The translations under genes were made by a program, and so were the position numbers. Positions 1 through 11,644 of a stretch of DNA of 64,000 nucleotides are shown in pieces. The stretch is from Linum tenue (lineage: Eukaryota; Streptophyta; Magnoliopsida; Malpighiales; Linaceae), in contig CAMGYJ010000011.1 in assembly GCA_946122785.1 (NCBI GenBank), positions 23,561,007 through 23,625,006 of the forward strand, read 5' to 3'. Each line of letters opens with the position of its first letter. Position 1 is the stretch's first letter. Under the pieces are notes generated by a model. It saw only the letters and a list, made by a program, of their open reading frames with translations, did not search any database and was not told the DNA's origin.

Positions 1-1108
1 CCCTCAGGCGTTACATGATGGTTGTAACATATTCAAAAGCGTGAGTGAGTTTGGTTTCCAAAGTCTTTTACCCTCTCTGATTCAATTTGATGTACTTTGC
101 TACTTGCTTTCGTTTATGATTTGGGCATTTGGAATTTTCTTTCTTTCCCAACTAATTACTTCGACTCTAGGATTTACGATCATCGAGCAAGATGTTTGTA
201 TCATTCTGGTACCCGGTAGAGGAGCAACCATGGCACAAGTCAGAACTTTACTCCATTAACTATGGTTGGATCGCTTTGGAGACTTGATCAGGTAGTTCTA
301 ACCTGGCAATATCAGCCCCAGGAGGAGGACGCTCAGAAGCCGGGGTGGCCAGTGCGTTTTTTCTTATGTTTTCAGTAATCTCCATATGTGTGTATTTTGT
401 GGGTTATACTGTTGCAAAGCCCAAAAGCATTCCCTTCACAACCATGGAGGCTCTATAAATTCTTTTAACAGTGACTGAGACATATACACATTCCGCTTAG
501 TAAATGCATTTTGTGGTTATATATGTGGTTGCGGCTAAATAGCTCATTTATGCGGTTTAATTTGAGTGCACCAATTAGCTTGTGGTCATATATGCAACAC
601 ATTTCGATGAACTTGCGATGCGATGCATTTTACATGATTGCGGCATGGTGCAGTTAGACCGCACCGTTTGCCCACCCGTACTGCTAATGGAGGATAAACC
701 TAGTGCGACATTCTCCTTAATAGAAAGAACTAACTCTAATTACTCTATTGTAGTACTAAGCTATTATGCTACTTCTATCAAACTATTAATATGAAGCATA
801 TAACTAATTTCATTCATATTCACTAGTTCTGACAAAACGGCTAATTAACAAATATATAGGTTGTAGCCCTAAACCCTATCGATTCACAAGGTAGTCAATT
901 GTAATAAAATACCTAAACAATAATACTTAATTAAGCATTATATGTTTTTCATTGATAGAGCCTTCTCCCGATTTCATGTTGAGATTGCACTTTCAAATCA
1001 ATTTCATCCTATCCGAAACAAACAAAAACTCCTAAAAAATATCTTTCTTATTCGTTTTTTAAGTTGCGTACTTTCATAACTACGGGTATATGATCAGTGC
1101 TCCTATCA
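1..1108. other. Mostly unassigned AT-rich DNA
   Basis: Apart from the possible exon at 171-287, I see no gene, RNA or repeat structure that I can support here. Short open frames are present but have no recognisable motifs. Confidence 0.5.
171..287 (+). CDS. Possible 3' terminal exon, unknown gene
   Basis: A pyrimidine-rich stretch ending in CTCTAG at 165-170 looks like a splice acceptor. From 171 a frame runs through an in-frame ATG (192) to TGA (285-287). It encodes a compact, tryptophan-rich tail including FWYPVEEQPWHKSE and INYGWIALET. The composition looks like real protein rather than noise, but I do not recognise the family. No upstream exon can be checked because the window starts at 1. 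It could also be chance coding-like sequence. Confidence 0.3.
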   Translation, partial: DLRSSSKMFVSFWYPVEEQPWHKSELYSINYGWIALET

Positions 1109-1315
1109 AGTTTGGTAGGAAGAATGACTAGGTTGGTTATGGTTTTTTTTCGGAAACTCTAACAACATATATAAATATGTATGTACTCTGTGAAAAGGAT
1201 CATTTAATAAGATTTTGAACTGGAGAGTCTTGCCTCACCCGTGGACTAGTCCTAATTTTTTGGGGAAACCACGTAAATTGTTATGTCTTTTCTTTGCGTT
1301 CTTGATAATCTTACA
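1109..1315 (+). repeat. 5' LTR remnant of old Copia
   Basis: Matches 6868-7066 with scattered substitutions; shared blocks include AGAATGACTAGGTTGGTTA and TAAGATTTTGAACTGGAGA. It ends TTACA directly before the primer-binding site. The 5' part of the LTR is missing or replaced. Confidence 0.8.
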
Positions 1316-1328
1316 TGATATCAGAGCC
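1316..1328 (+). other. Primer-binding site (tRNA-iMet type)
   Basis: TGATATCAGAGCC directly follows the LTR end. It is the standard Copia initiator-methionine tRNA site with one change. Confidence 0.75.
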
Positions 1329-1596
1329 TCGTTCAACGGATTACAATAGCTTTTCGTTCGTCTCAACGCAAAAAAACTATGCTCTATGGGGGTTCCAATT
1401 CAGAATCTTTGTTGAAGGAAAGAAGATTGATTGTAATCCTTGATGGCTCGTTCCCGAAACCTACCTTACCTCTAGTTTTCGTTGAAGAGGTTAACGGATG
1501 GGTGAAAAATAATGAACGAGTAAAGTCATCGATCCTCAGATCTGTTGATGATGGAATTGTGTTGTGTTTGCGTCTACTTTAACCGCCCATGAGATG

Positions 1597-1606
1597 TGGA
1601 ATAAGT
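1597..1606. repeat. TSD, left copy (TGGAATAAGT)
   Basis: The identical decamer is at 2874-2883. Together they bracket the Mutator-like insertion in gag. Confidence 0.85.
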
Positions 1607-2873
1607 GGGTAAAATAGCTCAGGTACCACTTAAGTTTGAATAGGGCGTCGGGTACTATTAAAGTCGCAAAAACGTGCATCCATCTATTTTTTCATCCAAC
1701 CCAAAATTTTAATTACTTTTTTGTACCCAAAACTTTTAAAACATTTAAAACTATATTTCAACAAGTTTTTATCTAATATAGAAATTAAAAAACCTTTTAA
1801 ACATAATATTACTAAAATGACTAATCGAAATTGACAATAAAATGGATAAACTAATAATAATAATAATAAAAATATCAAGAAGAAGAATAAATATATAGAA
1901 TATAATAATAAATATTTAAAATCAATATTAGAAGATCTATTTAAATTGCTAATCCAATTAGAAGTACTATTAAAAATAGTTAAAATAGAACCTAGTCGAT
2001 CATCAATACATCAAGACCAAAGAAGGATAAATGGAATCGAGTCAGAAAGAATGAAACATATTCCAGTAATTAAAGAAAATTTAAAACGAAAAGAGAACGG
2101 AAGTAACCAAGTAATAAATAAATAAAATCTACAACATTCCGTAACAAATCTAGAAAAGAAAATACGACTATAGGAAGAGAATTAGAATTAATAAATTTAA
2201 TTAATATGGAACATCTAAAATATAATATTAGAAAATTACAAGGATATTTATCATAGAAAATTATACAACACCAACATGATGTACGAGAATTAAATATAAC
2301 ATCCTCAGATTATTTATATCGATATAGAATTCATAGTATATATTTGCTTCAGTAAATTATTCGCTTATTATAACATATAATGGTAATTGAAAATACTTTA
2401 ATGATAATTGATTCTACATTTCCTATTTAAAATTTGGTTTGGTATCAAAGTCTTCAAAAGAGGATTCCAACTAAATAGAATTTATAAGATATATTTTCTT
2501 TAGAGAATAATTCAATTATTGGAAAACATAATGATAATTGAAAAAATTATAATGATAGTTGATTCTAAATTTTCTATTAAAAATTTAATTTTGGTATCAA
2601 GTCTTCAAAAGAGGATACCAACTAAATAATAAAAATTGATGTTTTTCATAAGTCAAAATAATTTTTTACAATAAGAAAAGTAGAAGGACCAATTAAGAAA
2701 TTTAGAAAACAGAGAATATTCTGTTAACTTTAACGGAACGCACTTAACATTAAACTTAAGTGGTACCGGGTACATAAATAATAGAGTTCACTGGTACCCG
2801 ACGCCCTATTCAAACTTAAGTGGTATGTCTGCCCCAATTCTCAAACTTAAATGGTACCCAAGATATTTTATCC
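1607..2873. mobile_element. Mutator-like non-autonomous element in gag
   Basis: A 1267-bp insertion flanked by a 10-bp TSD. The ends are inverted: GGGTAAAATAGCTCAGGTAC on the left against the complement of a right end reading GGTACCCAAGATATTTTATCC. A longer inner inverted block (CACTTAAGTTTGAATAGGGC at 1627-1646, complement near 2800-2822) confirms long terminal inverted repeats. Long TIRs with a 9-11 bp TSD are the hallmark of MULEs. Removing the element and one TSD copy restores the gag reading. The interior is very AT-rich with no recognisable transposase. It has an imperfect direct repeat of roughly 150 bp (near 2400-2480 and 2553-2630). Confidence 0.85.
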
Positions 2874-3651
2874 TGGAATAAGTTGGCCACCATGTATACG
2901 AAAACCAATGTGGCACGCCAATTGAGATCTAACTCAAATTGGGAAACTTGGAGCAAGGAGATCGTGGCATCCCTTTATACTACAGTTCTGTGTAGCTCTT
3001 GTGGGCAGAACAAAACCTCTAGACAACATTCTTGCGTGCTACGGAAGCTTCTGAAGAAGTTATAGCTGAAAGGGAGCATACTCGCATCCTACAATTCCCA
3101 ATGAGGCTCCGAACAGAATTTGAATTGATTTGTGCTAATATCATCAACAATGATGATTTAACCATTGACATATTACTGGCCAAGCTTATGCGAGAGGAGA
3201 CTCACCTCATAAAAAGGAGAAGTTTTATGTAAAACCCTCGGTTAGAGAATCAAACTTGTTTGGTGATTCGTCTTCACCTTAAAGGAACTCCTCAAACTCA
3301 ACTTATGCGACTTCTAGCTCAAAGTTTCAGTGAATGGCTCTAACAAATGAGCTACAATGCCACTACTGTAAAGAGATCGACCATGTTTAGAATTTCTGTA
3401 TCAAGCGGAACATATGCAATTAGTGCAAGACATCTGGTCACATAATTCTCGAATGTCCATCTCTAAAAAATAAGGGGGTTGCTGCTCCTTGGGTTGCACC
3501 TCCTACCTACGCAAAGCAACAAATAAGTTCAGCTAGTAGTTTGATCCTGCAGATGGCGAGAAGCTTGTGGCAGCAGCTCTCCAAATATTACTACGTAGCA
3601 CCTTCAATTCTGCATTCGATGCATCACAGAGCCAGGATTGCACGATGGGAA

Positions 3652-3665
3652 GGGGGGGGGGGGGG
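3652..3665. repeat. Poly-G tract
   Basis: A run of 14 G inside the Copia pseudogene. Confidence 0.9.
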
Positions 3666-3669
3666 TAGT

Positions 3670-4330
3670 TAGCTAGTACATCATCGTCAAAAGTGGAAAA
3701 ATGATAAGAAAAATAGTACAATCAAATATATTATTTATTTTCATCATCATTATTATTATTATATAAGAAGTTATTTGAATTAAAAATAAAAATGTCTAAA
3801 TCAAAAATACACTCAAATTAGAATCTAAATCAAAATGTCTATATCTTATGTTATTTGAATTAAAAATACACTCAAATTAGAATCTAAATCAAAATGTCTA
3901 TATCTTATGTTAATTTTTTTTGTAAAAGTATGATACTAATAAAACAAACTATAAAAATTAAAAGATCAAATTTGTTTGTAGTCAAATAAAAAATTAAATA
4001 ATGAATCATATAACCAAAAGAATCATTAAAAATATGAATTTAAAAGTTGAACAACTTAATTGACCTTATTTAAATGGTTAAATTACCCTTTGGTCAAACT
4101 TAACTAGTATATTAAACTACCAAGCTCTGAAACGTAAGAAACTACCAAACTCTAGAACTTAAAAATGTAAAAAATGACATATGCAAGGTTCAAACCTAGT
4201 CACTCCCTTAGAAAAGCCATACCCCTATCGCTGAACAACCAGAAAATCCATGGTACAATCCTGCATACACGTTTACTTGTAGATGACATTCAGTTTATAC
4301 GTAAATTTCCAAACTCCTATCAAACTTAAT
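3670..4330. other. AT-rich stretch with short tandem duplication
   Basis: Lies between the gag and protease relics of the old Copia. It has a ~59-bp direct duplication (ACTCAAATTAGAATCTAAAT at 3811 and again at 3870) and no coding sense. It may be a small insertion, but I could not find clean termini or a TSD. Confidence 0.4.
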
Positions 4331-6300
4331 ACGTGAGTTCAGAACCCCCAAACACCAATGTAGCTCTGCCCCTGTCACATGTTTCATGTAACGAATCTTG
4401 GCTCTTAGATTCATCATGCTTTAACCACATTGCATGTGATAAATCTCAAATTCAAAATGTAATACCTATTCGGAATATACATCTTTGTGTTGTTAATGGT
4501 CAAAGTTTGAGAGTTGCTTGGTGGGAATGGTCAAGAATGACAAACTTCATTTTCCAAACACATTGCACGTTCAACATTTGATTCCTGATATGATTTCTGT
4601 TGGCCAATTAACTCAATATAATTGTTTTGTTATGGTGCACCTTCTAGATGCTTTGTGCAGGATTTGCGATGCGGAGGTTGATCGGAAGAGGGAGTAAGAA
4701 TTGGAGGATACTTCTTCTACCGGGGCTTTCGAGTCGATCAAATTCATTTCTAAGTAGTTCTTTGTGTAATTCATCAATTTCTAGTTTTCCAGCTTTGCCG
4801 GGTCGTTCATAGTTGGGTCATCCCCATTCTCGTCGATTAGCTTCTATGTTTGAACATAATTTGTTTGGAAAAAAATGGAAATGTTTTCCTCTAAAAGTGT
4901 TTGTTCCATTGTGTGGAGGCCAAGTCTAGTGTATTTCTTTCCCACCGAACCAAACTGTTATTTGTGTCTCATTCCATATTATTCACACATATATGGGTTT
5001 CAGGTCTTTTGTCCTTTTTGTTGATCAAGCCACCCGTTATACCTGGGTTTAGCTTCTGAAGCTAAAATCACATTTACTTTCTCTGGCTATCGATTTTGTC
5101 AAAATGATTAAAACCCAATTTGATAAAATAATTTTAGGATCACTCACTCTAATCCTGGTGTCGAATTCAGTTCGTACCCTATTTTTGACTTGTATCATTC
5201 TCATGGTATTTTGTTTCAACAATCTTGTCTAGGTGTATCTCAACAAAATGGTCTGGTGGAAAGAAAAAATTGTCATATTTCGGACCCTTCATGACAATGA
5301 CACTTGGACGGTCATTCCTCGACCTCCACCTCCGGTTCATGTTATGGGCAGTCATTTGGGTATATGCACTTAAAATCAAACCGAATGTTAGCATTGATCA
5401 TTACAAGGGCGTGCCTTTTGCTTAAGGTTTTACTCAATAATATGGAGTGGATTTTGATGAAACGTTTGCTATGATTGCCAAAATGCATACGGTTTGTACC
5501 TTGTTAGCAGTTGTTGTTTAGGAATGGCCCCTTCTTCTGTTAGATATCAAGAATTTGTTCTTACATGGTGATCTTTATGAGGTTTTCTATGAATATCCGA
5601 TTGGTAAATCTGACCAAGTTTGATTGCTCCATCAATCTTTATATGGTCTCAAGCAGGCACCTTATGCCTGGTTTGAGAAGTTTCATGATACTATTGTGGA
5701 GCTTGGAGATTTACAGAGTTAATGATCCTTCCCTATTTACTAAGTCCTCTATGTGGATGACATGGTCATCACTGCTATTGATCAAGATGGATCACTCGGC
5801 ATAAAGAAGAACTAAAGCGTTCCATCCATGTCAATCATCTTGGCTCCCTTTCATGCTTTCTTGGTCTTGAAGTTTACCGATCCAACAAAGGTCTTTTGCT
5901 CTGTCAAACTAAATATATTGTAGATCTTTTGGATGAGCATTGGTATATGCCAACTGTATTATGGTTCACACACCAATGGAGTTGAACTTGCTTTGGGACG
6001 CGAGTCTGGTGATTTGTTATGGGATGCTGAGATTATGCGATAGCGGAGTATCGTTGGGAGTTTGATCTATTTGACTTCCAATCATCTACATATTTCGGAT
6101 GATGTCCATACGATTATTCAGTTTAAGAGTGCTCCACTTTGTCATCATCTCGTTGTTGTTCACCGTATCTTATGATATTTGCATGGTACGCGTACGGTTG
6201 GATTGTTCTTTTAGCCACAAGTGAGCTTCCTCTTCAAGCTTTTTCGAATTCCGACTATGTTGCTTCGCTTGTATTGATACTCGTCAGTCCACAACTTTGT

Positions 6301-6302
<2 letters not shown>

Positions 6303-6335
<33 letters not shown>
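6303..6335. repeat. (GT)n microsatellite
   Basis: About 16 GT units interrupt the RT-RNase H relic of the old Copia. Confidence 0.9.
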
Positions 6336-6338
<3 letters not shown>

Positions 6339-6747
6339 GGTTATTCATTTGTTTCATGATAACGCAAGAAACTAAAAAAAGGTGTCAAGTTCTCCATAGA
6401 GGCAGAGTATTATGCTATGTCAGATGCTGGTTCTGAGCTCGAGTTTCTTCGTTGGTTTCTGCTTGATCTCCGTATCTCATGTCCTTTTCCTATGTCTTTG
6501 TTTGTGGACAACACTAGTGCTATCAAGATTGCTACTAGTCATGTCCTTCATGATTGTACAAAGCACATTGAGGTGCATGTTCAATATATTCAAGACTTTG
6601 TTCGTGCCAACATCATTCAGCTTCACTATCTTGCTCTTCAAGACCAAGTTATGGATTCATTCACCAAGACTTTTACCACTAGTCATCACTGGTATCCTCT
6701 ATATAGTTGTTGCTTTGTGACCAACTAGTCATCAAATTTGAGGAGGC

Positions 6748-7066
6748 TATTAGTGTATATGGGCTGGAGCGTGTTTGGATTTGGAGACTTGTTAAGTGGG
6801 CTCTTATGTCTATGTATGTATGGGGCTGCTTGGAGAGAAAGTATGCGTAGCAGTCTGGGACAAGGAGTTTGGTAGGCAGAATGACTAGGTTGGTTAGAGT
6901 TTTTCTCGGTGACTCTAACAAAATATATAAATTTGTATATACTCTATGAAAATGATCATTAAGATTTTGAACTGGAGAATGTCGCATCTCCGATGGACTA
7001 GTCCAAATTCTTGGGGAAACCATGTAAATTTTTGTGTCTTGTCTTTGCGTTCTTGGTAGTTTTACA
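6748..7066 (+). repeat. 3' LTR of old Copia
   Basis: Begins after the TTTGAGGAGGC purine tract and ends TTTTACA. It is about 319 bp and matches the left remnant over its last ~200 bp. Confidence 0.75.
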
Positions 7067-9407
7067 TGTACATCATCCTAATTACTATTGTGTGGTTGTT
7101 TCGGCCTAAGTTTGATAAATTAATTTTGGGGACTCTAAAGTTTGAAAAGGAAAAACATATGTTTGGTAGGGGCATAGAAAAAGTGATAATCTGTGATAAT
7201 ATATTGTATTATAATACTTAAATTAATTATTTTAGATATGCTTGATCATATTAGGGTTAGTTTTAGGGCTCACTAACTCTTTGCGTGTTCTTTCAAGATA
7301 CGGATCCCAACAACTGCCACAGCAATGGGGAATATCACAAGCCTCCCAATTGGTGTTATCTTGGAGCTTCAGATGATGATGCAAGCTAAGGATCCGGGTT
7401 TCAAAGGAAAGCCCCACTCCATGCACATCAACGGTACCCCATGGTTACCTAGCTCCACCACCGGTATACCAAGAACTACCTCTGCAACCTAAGGTAAAAT
7501 ACAGTTCGAGATGGACCTAGAGAGACTAGAGTTGATGACAATGCAAGTAGAGGACATCGAGAGAACTCACATGCTCCACCCCTAGAATCAAAGAGCTCCT
7601 AGAATCTCGCAATGCAAAAATTCACGGCCAGGAGTGAGAGGGAAATTCACCTACCACCATCTAAACCCAAGAGCACACATGGGTTGGCATTAGAGCACTT
7701 CAACATCCCAAAGGAGTGCATTGATACCAATGATCATGACATTCCTCTGGCCTGCTTTCTCATCAAGGACGATTATCAAGAGGAAGGTGGCTCAAGGAGG
7801 TAGAGAGCAAAGGAACATCTTCCAATGTAGGAAGTCCCAACCTTCCTACTCAAGACTTCCTTGTCGAACAAGAAGAGATGATCAAGATGTTAAGAAAAAT
7901 AGAGATATTAAGTATTAACTACTTTGTTCAAGAATAACTCAATATCTCCACTTAATGATCATGAATAAGAAGAAAGAGGAAGTAGAAGAGGACGAAGAGG
8001 TACTTGATAAGGTTTACAAGCAAGTTGACCTCGTCGATCCACCAATAGAAGAACTTGCTTGTAGGAACATTAATGCTCCAATTCAACAATAAAAAGTGGA
8101 TAGAAAATTGACCATTGACGAGATTATGGGGAAGAATAAAATGAAGAAGGGGGAGAGCTTGGTACTCAACATAGAGAAAATTTTTCACAATAATGAGAGG
8201 ATGCTGAATAGGCAACTAGATCTTAAGGAGTGATCAAGGTTGTGGTGTATGTGAATGAGTAGAACCAACGAACACCTAACATCAATAAACTACTTACAAA
8301 GGAATCTTTTGCGATGACTCTTTTCCAAACTAAGGCCAAACTATCATTGGCCCCTCTTGGTGTATGCAATGTTGGTCAATCCATGCTATACTATACGATT
8401 TGGGGAAAAAAGAGGAATGAAGAAGGAAAGAAGAGGTTGCGATGTTGGAGCCTCAACATTAACCAAGTATATGAGCCCTCAATCATGGTTGTACTGAATG
8501 CTCAAGACTTAAAACTTCACATCACCGACGGGAACCTCATTTTCAAGGAGGTCTTGGGATGGACCGGGACTTGAAGATCACTGATGATGTTGCAGTGTGC
8601 ACCAAAGTAATAACCTAGATTTTTTCTAGGGTCATATTCCTGGGTTCTTTCGATGGTACCTACTTTGAAACTAACTGCTTATGCTCAAATAACAATGCAA
8701 CAAAAAGTTAATACGAGGGGTTGAGGCTTTCTATGGTTGGGTCAAAATTCTAATATAAATAAAGCAAAAAATCATATCATAAACGCAACGGAAAAATGAT
8801 AAAAGGTCATTGTTTAGGTACTTTCATCTAGATGATCATGCATACAGTCTCATTAATAAGATGCGTCTATGCATCCTTTATTATGGTACCGTATCCCTTC
8901 CACTAAATCATTTCTAACCAAGCTATTGCCACATGCGCGATGAACTACAAATATCTATTGCTTACTTTGCTTCATGCCATTAACCAATCAATAAAAAAGG
9001 AAGTAAGGATAGCACGTCGACTACTTAAGGCTTCGAAGAGCCATAACGATGGTTTATAACATTGATGTCACATATGTATGTAGAGTTGCATCCAACTAAG
9101 CATACATACACATGACAATAGCACATCACATGAGAGTAGTTTCGTAACAACTTATCAAGACATTATAAACATTACCATACTCGCACATAATAGATGATAT
9201 ATCATATAAGCATAGAATGCTTAAGGAATCTGATGACACTTTATTGATAGTGCTTGTCACTCCCATTTTTTATACATTCCCCATTCTAGCAATGCATCTT
9301 TAGTCCTTTTTCTTGTATGATATATTGTGATGTGGTCAGCTTATCGTATTCTTTATATTACTTGTGGTATCATCCTATTTGAAGTTGTGGACAGAACTTT
9401 GGTTATT
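7067..9407. other. Unassigned region with coding-like shreds
   Basis: Several plus-strand frames at 7330-8574 look protein-like, such as IPKECIDTNDHDIPLACF and LIFKEVLGWTGT. They are broken by stops and I cannot place them in a family; an old retroelement is the likeliest source. 8620-9407 shows nothing I can name. Confidence 0.35.
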
Positions 9408-9415
9408 CTTTATAT

Positions 9416-10402
9416 CACGCATGCCCAAAAATAGCTAAACATTTTACGTTGTGGACAGAAATAGCCACATCTATATGAAATATAATAAAATAGTCGTCAA
9501 ACTTTCTATTAGACAATTATAACCATCTATTAACTTCTCCTTTAAATCTGCTGAGGTGGCAACGATTTATCACGCATCGTTACGACTCATCATTAAAATT
9601 GATAAATAATTATTTTTAATTAATTTATAATTATCAAATGAAAATATTCATTTTCTTTCTTGAGTAACTGTGGCCTCCTTATTCCCCTATTCTCTCTTCC
9701 CGCATCGCCTCTATACTTCTTCCCACCTTCACTGGCAGACGATTTCTCTCTCTCTCTCTCTCTCTATTTGTAGTAATCGTTAGATGCTTTCCTCGTTATA
9801 TCTCTCACTCATGTCCCTATTTCTCGAAACCACATATCTTCTTTTCCATTTATTTGTTTGGTTGGTGGATGGCAGATTCTGATGATATTTTCTAAACCAC
9901 GGATTTTGGTATCACATTGTCTCTTTTCTCCCTCTCGCCATGATAACTAAGAGATGCTTTCAACAAATTATTTCAATTTCATAGGGCTTCTAGCAAAGAT
10001 TAATTCATGAGTTTGTAAAGCGGAGGAGGAGAATTTGCAAGAACGAGGTAGAAGGAAGATGAGGAGGGGTATGGCGGCGAACGATTGGTCTTGTCGCAAT
10101 GAAGAAAGGAGGAATGTGGGAAGAGAAGGACGTGGTTCATTGGGTTTTTTCCTATGTTTTTCTAAAGTTTTGTTATTATCATAATGGTAAATGAATAAAA
10201 AATAATTATTTATCTTATATGGAGTTGATGTGTCAGCCAAGTGGATCCATATCACTATCTCTATTATCCATCTCACCGTAGTTAACAGTGATGTTACCGA
10301 ATAGCTACAATTGTCCAGCGTTTGGATATTTTATTGTATTTCATATAGATTTGACTATTTTTGTCGTAAAAGGTTTGAATATTTTTGGGCATTTACCCTA
10401 TC
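9416..10402. mobile_element. Mutator-type MITE (candidate)
   Basis: The ends are imperfect inverted repeats: ATGCCCAAAAATAGCTAAAC at 9421 against the complement of GAATATTTTTGGGCAT at 10378-10393. Both sides are flanked by CTTTATAT (9408-9415 and 10403-10410). No transposase is visible; the interior has a (TC)n run near 9747-9768. The outermost bases do not pair perfectly, so the exact termini are uncertain by a few bases. Confidence 0.6.
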
Positions 10403-10410
10403 CTTTATAT

Positions 10411-10800
10411 TTTTAGGCAAAATACACTCACATAGCTACAACTTTCACGTTTCTGACAAATATAGTCATAACTATCGGAAAACAAAAAATAGCCCAAAAA
10501 TTGGATGGTAGTGTGACAAATCTAGCAATTTCCGTTAGAAACATTAACGGTGTTAGAAACTCCGCCAGTAAGATTAATGTTAGGTTGACTAGGATGCCAA
10601 ATCATCGCACACATCAGCGACAGCTCAGCCACATTTGCCACGTAGATGTCACATCATATTTTAAAAATTTTAAAAAAATGTGATCTGAAGCATCCTCCTC
10701 CCTTTCGTTACCACCCCACCAACTATTTTCCTTCTATATTTTCTCTTCCCCAAGTCAAACCCCGCCCACCCTAAATTTCTCGATCACTTCCACCACCGCA
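10411..10800. other. Noncoding, one MULE-like terminus
   Basis: GGCAAAATACACTCACATAG and the following phrases resemble one end of a second Mutator-type MITE. I found no matching inverted end before the gag relic starts, so no element is called. Confidence 0.35.
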
Positions 10801-11000
10801 AAATTTCATTCATCCACCCCAAATCTGATTGATCGAGAGACCACCATGGTACGGTTGTTGAAAGTTTGAGCCTTGGAGTTGTGGCCTTTGTTGGACGAAG
10901 GTTGGCCGAGGTTGGAAGTTCCCCATGGGGCCTTGGAAACCCGGGGGGCTCGGATTAGCTGGGGATTCCCAAGCAAAGTTGGGGTGGTTCATCCATCCGG

Positions 11001-11009
11001 GGTTTTAAG
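11001..11009. repeat. TSD, left copy (GGTTTTAAG)
   Basis: A perfect 9-bp match to 11645-11653. Confidence 0.85.
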
Positions 11010-11644
11010 CAATGTAGTCAAAATCGCGCTTTAAAACTTAAAACCTTACAGTTTTACGCTTCTAGGTCACCAAAACGTTTTCGTTTCTGTGTAAAAACTT
11101 TAGTGTAAGAAATCAGACTAAATTGCGCTTTAAAACTTAAAAACTTACGCTTTTACGCTTCTAGTTCACTAAAACGCTTTACGTTTTTACGCTTTTACTT
11201 CACTGAATGGGTATTCTTTTCATGAAATTAATTATAAAAAGTATATTTTAAAAATAAATCACCGACAATATGATATGTTTAAGATTAAAAGATGCATACC
11301 AGATACTTTGATGCATTCTGATTCAATAAAGTAATCTAATTCATCGTCTAGGCTTTTCTCAAATTCATTAGCATGGAGGGGAAGGTGGCTTCTTGATAAG
11401 ATTTATGTTTAGGAACTTATTATTAAGAGGCTATAAGTTGCTCTACTTTAGACATGAATTGCAAGTATTTTTTAACTTATCTAAATTTTTTGCACTCATA
11501 TTTTTCATAGTATATGTCGTACTTAACATATGTTTAGTTCTTTTACAGTATGCATAAAAAACTTACGCTTTTACGCTTTAATTCTATGCTTTACGATTTT
11601 ACCCCTTTTCCGCTTCTAGGTAGAATCGCGCTTTTAACTGCATT
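11010..11644. mobile_element. 635-bp MITE with 9-bp TSD
   Basis: Inserted in the Athila gag relic. The ends are inverted: CAATGTAGTCAAAATCGCG on the left, and AATGCAGTTAAAAGCGCGAT as the complement of the right end. The 9-bp TSD suggests Mutator-like origin. Both subterminal zones carry repeated CGCTTTTACGCTT-type motifs (11055-11200 and 11560-11640). No coding capacity is evident. Confidence 0.8.

Larger units (their letters stand above)
1379..6728 (+). pseudogene. Copia gag-pol pseudogene
   Basis: Fragments follow Copia order on the plus strand in several frames. Gag begins near 1379 and is split at AHEMWNK|LATMYTKTN by the insertion at 1607-2873. It continues through 2884-3460 and ends in a zinc knuckle, CHYCKEIDH, with stops nearby. 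A protease-like WLLDSSCFNHIACD lies at 4399-4440, where the usual catalytic DSG is changed to DSS. The integrase core relic (VDQATRYTWV) is near 5020-5050. RT relics (VDFDETFAMIAK, then DIKNLFLHGDLYE) are at 5449-5580. RNase H (EAEYYAMSDAGSELEF) runs 6403-6728 and is the best preserved part. It is non-functional. Confidence 0.85.
1109..7066 (+). mobile_element. Old degenerate Copia LTR retrotransposon
   Basis: Two related direct repeats flank relics of gag, protease, integrase, RT and RNase H in Copia order. The left copy (1109-1315) is followed at once by TGATATCAGAGCC, one mismatch from the usual Copia primer-binding site TGGTATCAGAGC. The right copy (6748-7066) is preceded by a purine-rich TTTGAGGAGG tract. 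The LTR copies differ at many positions and the left one lacks its first ~110 bases. The coding frames carry many stops and shifts, so the insertion is old. A 1.27-kb Mutator-like element sits inside gag. Confidence 0.85.

Noticed and set aside
1750..2740. Possible endogenous pararetrovirus or captured sequence inside the MULE insert, including GGTATCAAAGTC words resembling a tRNA-Met site
   Set aside because: The interior is very AT-rich with no readable frame or known motif. The GGTATCAAAGTC word is simply part of an internal direct repeat.
6139..6375. 78-codon frame over the (GT)n run
   Set aside because: Low-complexity CVCVCV run from a microsatellite inside a pseudogene.
7232..8574. Intact gene on the plus strand
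   Set aside because: Frames are short and interrupted; no family recognised, so kept as unassigned.
10416..10800. Complete MULE MITE
   Set aside because: Only one terminus found; no inverted partner before the gag relic.
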